From: Candidatus Gottesmanbacteria bacterium RIFCSPHIGHO2_01_FULL_46_14
Lineage (GTDB): Bacteria > Patescibacteriota > Microgenomatia > UBA10105 > UBA927
Assembly: GCA_001780895.1 (NCBI GenBank)
Contig: MFJJ01000049.1
Span: 1 to 5,972, forward strand
Direction: 5' to 3'
DNA length: 5,972 nucleotides
Positions within the stretch are counted from its first letter, which is position 1. Each line of letters opens with the position of its first letter. Both the position numbers and the translations under genes were made by a program. Positions 1 through 4,645 of this stretch are shown here, one piece after another. A model generated the notes under the pieces. It was not told where the DNA came from, did no database searches, and was given only the letters and a program-made list of their open reading frames with translations.

Positions 1-659
1 CCTGCGCGTTTAAGCGGAATTCTTGGTAAAAACGCCTCTAACTGTTTTTTGTCATTCATAATACTTTGCGTCATTTCCGATTCGATGAGCCCGGGTGCGA
101 TGCAGTTAACGAGTATATTTTTAGAAGCGAGTTCCGCGGCTAAACTTTCCGTAAGTCCGACGACCCCGCCTTTACTCGCTGCATAGGCACTGCCCCCAGC
201 AATGCCGAAGCCCTGGTTGCCCATAGCGACCGATCCGATGTTGACGATCCGACCCCACGATCGCTTTGCCATGTCGAGGGCGGCAAAATGAGAAAGCACC
301 ATATATGCCTTGAGATTGGTATTGATGACTTTGTCCCACGCGTCCTCTTTGAAATCGAAAACGCCCGTTCCTTCGTAGACTCCGGCATTATTGACGAGAA
401 TATCGAGTTTCCCGAATACTGCAACGACTTGGGCAACCCCTTTTTCCACTTCATCCTTTTTGGTCACATCCATTTGTACAATAAGTGCTTCTCTTCCCTG
501 TTTTTTGATTTCTTCGGATAGTTCGGTTAATCGATCGACGCGTCGGGCTGCAATTGCTATTTTTGCTCCTTGTTGGGAGAGGGCTAATGCAATGCTGTGG
601 CCAATGCCACTGCTGGCTCCCGTGATGAGGGAGACTTTACCCGTGAGATTGAACATCAT
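1..659 (-). CDS. Short-chain dehydrogenase/reductase (SDR), 3' end cut by window start
   Basis: Classical SDR oxidoreductase, a soluble NAD(P)(H)-dependent enzyme; substrate unknown. Read on the minus strand it gives 219 codons and runs off the window, so roughly 30 C-terminal residues of a usual 250 are missing. Seen: the nucleotide-binding glycine motif TGASSGIG (residues 13-20), ARR after the second strand (38-40, compatible with NADP preference), acidic MDV (63-65), NNAG (90-93), N115 in NTNLKA, S143, and the catalytic pair Y159/K163 in YAASK. The S143-Y159 spacing is a few residues longer than I recall for E. coli FabG. Two consecutive ATGs (659, 656) are possible starts; neither has a clear Shine-Dalgarno sequence. 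The start lies about 23 bp inside the upstream heme-protein gene, so translation is probably coupled. It resembles FabG, glucose or gluconate dehydrogenases; motif reading cannot choose between them. Being the only evidently cytosolic enzyme in this operon is odd. Confidence 0.96.
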   Translation of the reverse strand, partial: MMFNLTGKVSLITGASSGIGHSIALALSQQGAKIAIAARRVDRLTELSEEIKKQGREALIVQMDVTKKDEVEKGVAQVVAVFGKLDILVNNAGVYEGTGVFDFKEDAWDKVINTNLKAYMVLSHFAALDMAKRSWGRIVNIGSVAMGNQGFGIAGGSAYAASKGGVVGLTESLAAELASKNILVNCIAPGLIESEMTQSIMNDKKQLEAFLPRIPLKRA

Positions 660-1296
660 GTTTTAGCTTGAGATAGATTCTATATCCTATGATACCAGCC
701 ATTATAAGAAAAACAAACAAACTTGCCGGAGGATACTGCGGATTAGCCAGGTTCGGTGTCTTTTGTGTTTTTCCGCCGAACCATTCGATCCAGCCAGCGT
801 ATTTGAGGAAGATGAGATGGGCAAATACTGCAAGAAACGCGATGTACCCGCCACGCTGCTGGAGCATTATCCATTTCGATCCTCCAAGCTGTTTGATTTT
901 GTCATTTTTGGAAATGGTCGTCAGAAAAAACCAAATGCCGATCGCCAAAAGTCCCGTCGCCGTCGCCGGCCATTCCTTAAGAAAAAAGGGGATAGTGAAC
1001 CGCTGGGGAATGAAAAATAGCGAGATAACTGCGTGGATCAGTCCCGTGAGAAAGGCAAGAATGCCGAGAGAGCGTCTATACACCAAGGCCTTTCCAAACT
1101 GCGGGAGTATTCGGCTTACGGGTCCGATGAGAAGTGTGATGCCAGCAACTATAGCGGCAGTTGATCCAAATGCTTTATTGGCAATACCGAGGTTATAAAT
1201 TTCTCGACGTAGGAATAAATAAACAGAGAATATTGTGAATATGATGATGGTCGCCAGAAGTGCCCGAAGCCAGCGTACCATTAATTCTTTATTCAT
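637..1296 (-). CDS. MsrQ/ferric-reductase-like heme b membrane protein
   Basis: A 219-residue integral membrane protein with about six hydrophobic segments (near 8-28, 42-62, 76-97, 109-128, 147-167, 191-209). It matches the ferric reductase-like transmembrane family that includes MsrQ (YedZ), the heme b subunit delivering electrons to the periplasmic methionine sulfoxide reductase MsrP. Seen: the pair R74-R75 followed 13 residues later by H88, and W142...Q147...Y151...H160. Compared with E. coli MsrQ as I remember it (heme histidines 91, 151, 164), H88 and H160 align with the first and third, while Q147 stands where the second is expected. No MsrP gene is in the window. Its ATG overlaps the DsbA stop as ATGA (1293-1296), so it is coupled to the disulfide genes. 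A role passing electrons between quinone, heme and a thiol partner is inference; the family assignment is fairly secure, the MsrQ function is not. Confidence 0.85.
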   Translation of the reverse strand: MNKELMVRWLRALLATIIIFTIFSVYLFLRREIYNLGIANKAFGSTAAIVAGITLLIGPVSRILPQFGKALVYRRSLGILAFLTGLIHAVISLFFIPQRFTIPFFLKEWPATATGLLAIGIWFFLTTISKNDKIKQLGGSKWIMLQQRGGYIAFLAVFAHLIFLKYAGWIEWFGGKTQKTPNLANPQYPPASLFVFLIMAGIIGYRIYLKLKHDVQSHG

Positions 1297-1916
1297 AACG
1301 CATTTTCAACTGCACGACGTAAATCCTCGTACGAGGTGAGGGTTAATTTGACCCCATTTAAATAAAACGTTGGTGTAGAGTTTACTCCTATTTGAAGGCC
1401 GTATGATCGGTCACGGTTGATACGATCAGAAGTGGTTGGAGTACTTTTAACGGTTTCAAACTGATTGTTATCGAGTTTCAATTGTTGGGCCAATTGCGGC
1501 CACGTAGTAGAAGAAAAACGTTCTTGATTTTCAAATAATAGATCATACATCTCCCAGAATTTTCCCTGCGCCCCTGCTGCTTCAGCAGTTTTTGCCGCAT
1601 CCATGGCAAACTCATGCTGTTCGAGCGGAAAATGTCGATAGACAAAAAGGAGATTGTCTTTGTGTTGTTCCACAATTTCATCAACGACGGGTTTAAATGC
1701 TTGACAGGCCGGACACTGAAAATCAGAAAACTCTACAAGATATGCTGAAGCGCTGGCATTGCCTTTTGTGTATGTACCCGCTGGGATGAGATCCCCCCGT
1801 GGAAGAGCCTGAAGAGGTGCAGCCGGTCGAGAAAAAAAGAATATCGCGGCTCCTATTAAAGCAACAGTAACAACGACAATTCCCAGGAGAAATTTAGATT
1901 CACCCGTCAATTTCAT
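1293..1916 (-). CDS. DsbA-family thiol-disulfide oxidoreductase, membrane-anchored
   Basis: A 207-residue protein with a single N-terminal membrane segment (about 9-29) and an extracytoplasmic thioredoxin/DsbA fold. Seen: EFSDFQCPAC with the active-site pair C68/C71, a helical insertion region with the family-typical RHFPLEQH (94-101) and FWEMYDLLF (120-128), and the cis-proline loop NSTPTFYLNG (P182) that packs against the active site. The CPAC dipeptide differs from CPHC of E. coli DsbA; similar signatures are common in anchored DsbA-like proteins of Gram-positive and candidate-phylum bacteria. It probably oxidises or isomerises thiols of exported proteins and would be reoxidised by the VKOR protein encoded just upstream. 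Its start overlaps the VKOR stop by 17 bp and its stop overlaps the next start as ATGA. No strong Shine-Dalgarno sequence precedes the ATG (A-rich upstream), consistent with coupling. A reductase or isomerase role cannot be excluded. Confidence 0.95.
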   Translation of the reverse strand: MKLTGESKFLLGIVVVTVALIGAAIFFFSRPAAPLQALPRGDLIPAGTYTKGNASASAYLVEFSDFQCPACQAFKPVVDEIVEQHKDNLLFVYRHFPLEQHEFAMDAAKTAEAAGAQGKFWEMYDLLFENQERFSSTTWPQLAQQLKLDNNQFETVKSTPTTSDRINRDRSYGLQIGVNSTPTFYLNGVKLTLTSYEDLRRAVENAL

Positions 1917-2310
1917 TTTTTATTGTTAATACAAATATGGTCACCATGTTGACCGTCGAAACAGCGCACCATGTACACACCGCGCGGATGACGAATAGCT
2001 CTGTATATGTGAACCATGTTACAAAAAGCGCGCCGAATGTTGCAATACCAAGCATGAGTCTGGAGATAGTGCGTTTGTTTGTATTTTTGGTTGTTTTGGC
2101 AAATGCGAGGATTGCGAGAAAGCTATACCCAACAAGGCCAAAGGCGGGGACGGGAATGCCAAGAATGTAGCTTGCAGAATTTTTTCTCACGAGTTCACAG
2201 CCCGAGTTAAGACATACAATAGGTGTATCCCGAAGAAAGCTCTGCAGCACATAGATGGCGATACTAATTCCCAGAAGCGATAGGACAAAAATAATTCTGT
2301 TGATTCGCAT
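1900..2310 (-). CDS. VKOR-family (vitamin K epoxide reductase-like) disulfide-generating membrane protein
   Basis: A 136-residue polytopic membrane protein of the VKOR family, which in bacteria substitutes for DsbB: it takes electrons from DsbA-like partners and passes them to quinone. Seen, numbering from the ATG at 2310: first helix about 5-23, the outer cysteine pair CLNSGC (C33, C38) followed by ELV and a loop Ser (S45/S47), the GIPVPAFGLVGY segment (51-62), helices about 55-71, 84-104 and 111-130, and the quinone-side CTWC pair (C112, C115). The frame stays open to an ATG at 2379, but that start would add a non-hydrophobic leader and overlap the divergent regulator; beginning at 2310 puts MRINRI directly before the first helix, so I chose it. 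The DsbA gene follows with a 17-bp overlap, an arrangement that strongly supports a VKOR-DsbA couple. The electron acceptor here is unknown. Confidence 0.93.
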   Translation of the reverse strand: MRINRIIFVLSLLGISIAIYVLQSFLRDTPIVCLNSGCELVRKNSASYILGIPVPAFGLVGYSFLAILAFAKTTKNTNKRTISRLMLGIATFGALFVTWFTYTELFVIRAVCTWCAVSTVNMVTIFVLTIKNEIDG

Positions 2311-2334
2311 ATTCCGATCACTATATTGTATACT
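2300..2334 (+). promoter_or_regulatory. Candidate promoter for the Crp/Fnr gene in the divergent region
   Basis: TTGATT (2300-2305) and TATATT (2322-2327), spaced by 16 bp, resemble sigma-70 -35 and -10 elements, 4/6 and 5/6 matches. A second -10-like TATACT lies at 2329-2334. A purine-rich GAAAGAGAG (2344-2352) precedes the ATG at 2359 and may be its ribosome binding site. On the opposite strand TACAAT (2330-2325) is a -10-like element for the VKOR operon, but no convincing -35 accompanies it. The whole gap is 48 bp, so the two promoters must overlap. Position and hexamer likeness are the only evidence. Confidence 0.35.
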
Positions 2335-2358
2335 AATGGATACGAAAGAGAGTGTTAG

Positions 2359-2967
2359 ATGGCTCACAAAGGAAATCATACCACTGAAACGTTTTTCTAC
2401 CGATACCCTCGTATTTCGTTTAAGAAAGGAACAATGCTTATTGGCGCAGACGAAAATCCTACAGGAATTTTCTTTATCGAAAAGGGATTTGTCAAACAGT
2501 ACGTCGTATCCCCAAAAGGGGAAGTGTTGATGCTCACGATATTTCGACCCGGAGCATTTATTCCTTTGACCTGGGGTTTAAACAAAACAATTAACACGAG
2601 TACGTTTGAGTCACTGACTGAAGTCGTTATTTACCGTGCGCCTAAAGAAGACGTAGTTAGTTTCCTCAAAAATAATCCGGATATTCTGTTTGACCGGACA
2701 CAACGATTGCTTTTAGGAATTTCAGGTTTACTGGAGCGAATGCAAACGATAGTCCTTGATTCAGCCTACGATCGGGTTGTCCGAGTCCTCATATATTTCG
2801 GCAAAACATTTGGACCAACCCTTCCTTTCCCACTTCCTCATAAAGAGATCGCCGCCTGGACCGGACTCGCGCGAGAAACGGTAAGCCTTCAGATTGAAAA
2901 GCTTGTCCGCCAGGGAAAAATTCAGTATAGCGGCAGGCATCTTCTCATCAAAAAAGGCTTTGTTTAA
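2359..2967 (+). CDS. Crp/Fnr-family transcriptional regulator
   Basis: A 202-residue regulator with an N-terminal cyclic-nucleotide-binding-type beta-roll (about 15-105), a long dimerisation helix (about 108-148) and a C-terminal winged helix-turn-helix (about 158-200). Seen: IFFIEKGFVKQY (37-48), the RPGAFIPLTW turn (63-72), and the HTH LPHKEIAAWTG (159-169) with recognition helix ARETVSLQIEKL (171-182). There are no cysteines at all, so it is not an Fe-S oxygen sensor like FNR, and the phosphate-binding cassette expected for cAMP binding is not recognisable; its ligand is unknown. In the recognition helix E173 and S176 match the FNR-type ExxS pattern, while L177 replaces the arginine that FNR and CRP have next. 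It is the only plus-strand gene, divergent from the VKOR operon and convergent with the metal-type operon (6 bp between stops), so it may control either or both; that is inference. Confidence 0.95.
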   Translation: MAHKGNHTTETFFYRYPRISFKKGTMLIGADENPTGIFFIEKGFVKQYVVSPKGEVLMLTIFRPGAFIPLTWGLNKTINTSTFESLTEVVIYRAPKEDVVSFLKNNPDILFDRTQRLLLGISGLLERMQTIVLDSAYDRVVRVLIYFGKTFGPTLPFPLPHKEIAAWTGLARETVSLQIEKLVRQGKIQYSGRHLLIKKGFV

Positions 2968-2973
2968 ATTATC

Positions 2974-3243
2974 CTATTTCTTCAGGAAATAATTATACGT
3001 TTTTGCAAACACGTACCCTACCACCCATCCGCCGATTGTTGCCGTGATCCAGCCATAAAGAATCGATCCAAGTGAGGGGCCGACCACTGTTTGAACCTTA
3101 CTCAAATCAATCCCGTGAAACCACGATTGCGCGATTCCCAGAGAAAGCTCCGGAGCGAGTATGATTGCCAGTGCGCACACGACGGCAATAAATGCGACCG
3201 TGACCGCCATTGCGTTGGCAGTTGCTATCGGATCATGTTTCAT
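2974..3243 (-). CDS. DUF5676-type small membrane protein
   Basis: An 89-residue protein with two hydrophobic segments, about 11-32 and 56-83. The MKHDPIATANAMAVT start, the glycine-rich second helix (YGWITATIGGWVVGYVF) and the size fit DUF5676, a family of unknown function; the assignment is from memory of the family pattern. The segment between helices (about 33-55) carries a WFHGI motif. The ATG has the best ribosome binding site in the window, AAAGGAGGTGA ending 6 nt before it, so unlike its neighbours it starts independently of the upstream stop. It is last in the right-hand operon, 38 bp after DUF305, and ends TAG 6 bp from the regulator's stop. Function is unknown; context suggests a supporting role in an envelope metal or redox system. 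Confidence 0.82.
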   Translation of the reverse strand: MKHDPIATANAMAVTVAFIAVVCALAIILAPELSLGIAQSWFHGIDLSKVQTVVGPSLGSILYGWITATIGGWVVGYVFAKTYNYFLKK

Positions 3244-3249
3244 AGATTT

Positions 3250-3260
3250 TCACCTCCTTT
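3250..3260 (-). promoter_or_regulatory. Full-length Shine-Dalgarno site of the DUF5676 gene
   Basis: AAAGGAGGTGA on the minus strand, complementary over 11 nt to the typical 3' end of 16S rRNA, with 9 nt between GGAGG and the ATG. It fixes the start at 3243. Confidence 0.85.
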
Positions 3261-3265
3261 CTATA

Positions 3266-3283
3266 AAATGATTCAAATCATTT
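3266..3283. repeat. Perfect 18-bp inverted repeat with an FNR-box-like core
   Basis: Two 8-bp arms, AAATGATT and AATCATTT, separated by CA. The central 14 bp (3268-3281) read ATGAT-TCAA-ATCAT, matching 8 of 10 positions of the FNR/DNR-type consensus TTGAT-N4-ATCAA. It lies in the 38-bp gap before the DUF5676 gene and just touches the DUF305 stop codon. It could be an operator for a Crp/Fnr protein such as the one encoded at 2359-2967, or an RNA hairpin between cistrons; the sequence alone does not decide. Confidence 0.55.
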
Positions 3284-3638
3284 AATATCTCCATTGTGAT
3301 CGCCACTGTTGCATCATCTCAATTTCATTAGTCTGGGCAACGATAATGTCGTCGGCCATGCTCTTGATTTCAGCTCGACCCGCCGATTGTTTGGCTTCCT
3401 TTGCCATTTCGATTGCTCCTTGGTGATGGATCGTCATCGCATCGATGAATGCTCGGTCAAAATTCTCTCCGGTTTTTCCGTTCATTGACTCCATCATCTC
3501 TTCCATGCTTGATCCCATGCCCGTGCCGCCCATCATACCGGTGTTATTGGTGTTGACTGCGTTATTTGCCGTAAATATCGTTATCGCAACACCCAGGACG
3601 AATCCAACAACACCGTAAAGTATTGGTTTGTTATCCAT
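3282..3638 (-). CDS. DUF305 family protein, Met/His-rich, membrane-anchored
   Basis: A 118-residue protein with one N-terminal membrane segment (about 6-24), a methionine-rich linker (MMGGTGMGSSMEEMMESM, 35-52) and a helical DUF305 core (about 58-116). Seen: the family signature FDRAFIDAMTIHHQGAIEMA (60-79) with H71/H72 and M78, then M94 and the M108-M109 pair. DUF305 belongs to the ferritin-like superfamily and includes the cyanobacterial copper-binding protein CopM, so extracytoplasmic copper binding is the best guess. The frame extends to a GTG at 3650, but that codon lies inside the AAAGGAGGTGA site (3647-3657); the ATG at 3638, 11 nt after GGAGG, is the real start. It overlaps the DUF2933-type gene upstream by 8 bp, and the ribosome site lies within that gene's coding sequence. 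Confidence 0.93.
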   Translation of the reverse strand: MDNKPILYGVVGFVLGVAITIFTANNAVNTNNTGMMGGTGMGSSMEEMMESMNGKTGENFDRAFIDAMTIHHQGAIEMAKEAKQSAGRAEIKSMADDIIVAQTNEIEMMQQWRSQWRY

Positions 3639-3810
3639 GTTTATGGTCACCTCCTTTGTTATCGTGCTTCATAAGAAAAATATGTGACAGCGGACAGGCG
3701 AGAAATAATCCTATTGTTGCAACATTTCCTATATTTTTCCCGGCAAGAAACCAAAGCGCTACACCGACAAAAGGCAGTGCACAGAGGATTGGGATGAGCC
3801 ATTTTCTCAT
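3631..3810 (-). CDS. DUF2933-type mini membrane protein
   Basis: A short gene of 60 codons (59 residues), easily missed by gene callers. It begins MRKWLIPILC, has two hydrophobic stretches (about 4-23 and 28-47) and ends in a charged His-rich tail (KHDNKGGDHKHG, 48-59). The LACPLSHIFL motif (37-46, with C39 and H43) followed by a His-rich end is the pattern I recall for DUF2933, a family of small membrane proteins frequently next to heavy-metal genes. The ATG at 3810 overlaps the stop of the previous gene as ATGA and is preceded by GGGAGG about 10 nt upstream; the TAA overlaps the DUF305 start by 8 bp. This tight packing in frame with clear ribosome sites is good evidence it is real. Function is unknown; the Cys/His content suggests metal contact. 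Confidence 0.78.
   Translation of the reverse strand: MRKWLIPILCALPFVGVALWFLAGKNIGNVATIGLFLACPLSHIFLMKHDNKGGDHKHG
3647..3657 (-). promoter_or_regulatory. Full-length Shine-Dalgarno site of the DUF305 gene
   Basis: A second exact AAAGGAGGTGA on the minus strand. It is embedded in the DUF2933-type coding region, where it contributes to the KGGD residues, and it rules out the overlapping GTG at 3650 as start. Confidence 0.82.
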
Positions 3811-4247
3811 TGTGCTTTTACCTCCCAGGTAAATGTTCGTTTTACAACTCCGGCGATATCCTTAAGGGTAAGGAGTACTTGTTGTGTCGTTTGTGGAAGA
3901 GGCTTCGAAAAAGATAGAGAGCCGCTTCGGTGATGACCCCCTGGCGGAGAACCATCCCACTTTGGATCTCCCAAGTCATTTCCGTTTTGGTCTTTGAGTA
4001 TCGCGATTGCCGTAACGTCAAAAGCCAGATCAACTGAGTGTGTTTCAAATGCGATATCAAAAACCGGTTTTTCATTCGTAAATAGCACGCGGGGGGTTAC
4101 AGTGACAGATACGTTCGCCTCGGATGACTCTTGCGCAGGAATAGTATTGACTGTTTTTGTTTGTCGTGTGTTCGTAAGGGCCCACAGGAAAAAAATTATA
4201 GAACCGGCAAGTATTGTTAACGCTATTGTTTTTGATGTGACCGTCAT
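3807..4247 (-). CDS. Anchored beta-rich extracytoplasmic protein with GGHHR motif
   Basis: A 146-residue protein with an N-terminal membrane anchor or uncleaved signal (about 7-25), a polar linker (26-45), and a domain of alternating beta-type strands (about 46-145) that looks like an Ig-like beta-sandwich. Seen: FETHSVDLAFD (67-77) containing H70, WDGSPPGGHHRSG (97-109) containing H105/H106, and a strand-rich end (KRTFTWEVKA). I recall similar combinations of THSVDL and GGHHR in hypothetical proteins of diverse bacteria, but know no assigned function or family name. The invariant-looking histidines suggest a metal site. The start overlaps the CCxHH membrane gene as ATGA (4244-4247), and its stop overlaps the DUF2933-type start the same way. 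The ribosome site is weak (GAAAAG), so translation is probably coupled. Confidence 0.86.
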   Translation of the reverse strand: MTVTSKTIALTILAGSIIFFLWALTNTRQTKTVNTIPAQESSEANVSVTVTPRVLFTNEKPVFDIAFETHSVDLAFDVTAIAILKDQNGNDLGDPKWDGSPPGGHHRSGSLSFSKPLPQTTQQVLLTLKDIAGVVKRTFTWEVKAQ

Positions 4248-4645
4248 ACCGTAATTCTTTTCAAATGTTTATGCATGATACATATTCCAATACTATTTAT
4301 GCCGATACTGCCCAGTAACAATGGAGCCTGGTATCGTGTAAGAAAGATACTGATTCCCGATAGTCCCAAAAACGGCAAAACATCAGTTGCGTGGTGGGCG
4401 CAGCAGGCGAGCATCGCTGCTCCTGAGGTTGCTCCAGATGTCGTCATCATGGATTTTGATCGAAGGGTCGCTTTCATTTTTGTATACAACCCAACCTGGA
4501 TACCAAAACCAATGGCAAGCGGGATCATGAGGTACCAAAGCGCGAGGAACTGCTCTACCGCCGCCGCCCATCCACTCAGGAGGGTCATGGTTATAGCATA
4601 GAGCGCGAGAAGTCCAGCCGCGGCAAGTATGCCGTTACGTGCCAC
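4244..4645 (-). CDS. Four-helix membrane protein with CCxHH motif, unknown function
   Basis: A 133-residue polytopic protein with hydrophobic segments about 5-25, 33-54, 71-97 and 101-123. The most striking feature is LACCAHHATDVLPFLGLSG (79-97): a vicinal cysteine pair C81/C82 next to H84/H85 within or beside the third helix, plus C122 and the MHKH tail (124-127). A vicinal Cys pair in a helix is reminiscent of MerT-type mercuric transporters, but the rest does not match MerT, so a metal transport or sensing role is inference. It starts with GTG at 4645, chosen because AGGGAGGAAGCT sits right before it. The start lies 11 bp inside the rhodanese gene, and the stop forms ATGA with the next gene. 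Confidence 0.86.
   Translation of the reverse strand: MARNGILAAAGLLALYAITMTLLSGWAAAVEQFLALWYLMIPLAIGFGIQVGLYTKMKATLRSKSMMTTSGATSGAAMLACCAHHATDVLPFLGLSGISIFLTRYQAPLLLGSIGINSIGICIMHKHLKRITV

Noticed and set aside
140..454. Open frame of 104 codons on the minus strand
   Set aside because: It is out of frame within the SDR gene, which has all catalytic motifs; the overlapping frame shows no family-like features.
689..1198. Open frame of 169 codons on the plus strand
   Set aside because: It lies antisense to the heme membrane protein; its composition is that of a reverse-strand shadow and it lacks a ribosome site.
1400..1425. TTGAT-ACG-ATCAG near-palindrome resembling an FNR box
   Set aside because: The spacer is 3 instead of 4, it lies inside DsbA coding sequence and no promoter is nearby.
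2311..2379. Longer VKOR start at 2379
   Set aside because: It would overlap the divergent regulator's start and promoter and adds a 23-residue leader not resembling a signal peptide; the ATG at 2310 sits right before the first helix.
2967..2994. AT-rich hairpin between the convergent regulator and DUF5676 ends (AATTATCCT pairing with AGG-AA-ATAATT)
   Set aside because: The stem has a 2-nt bulge, only two GC pairs and no T-run on either side, and most of it lies in DUF5676 coding sequence; too weak to call a terminator.
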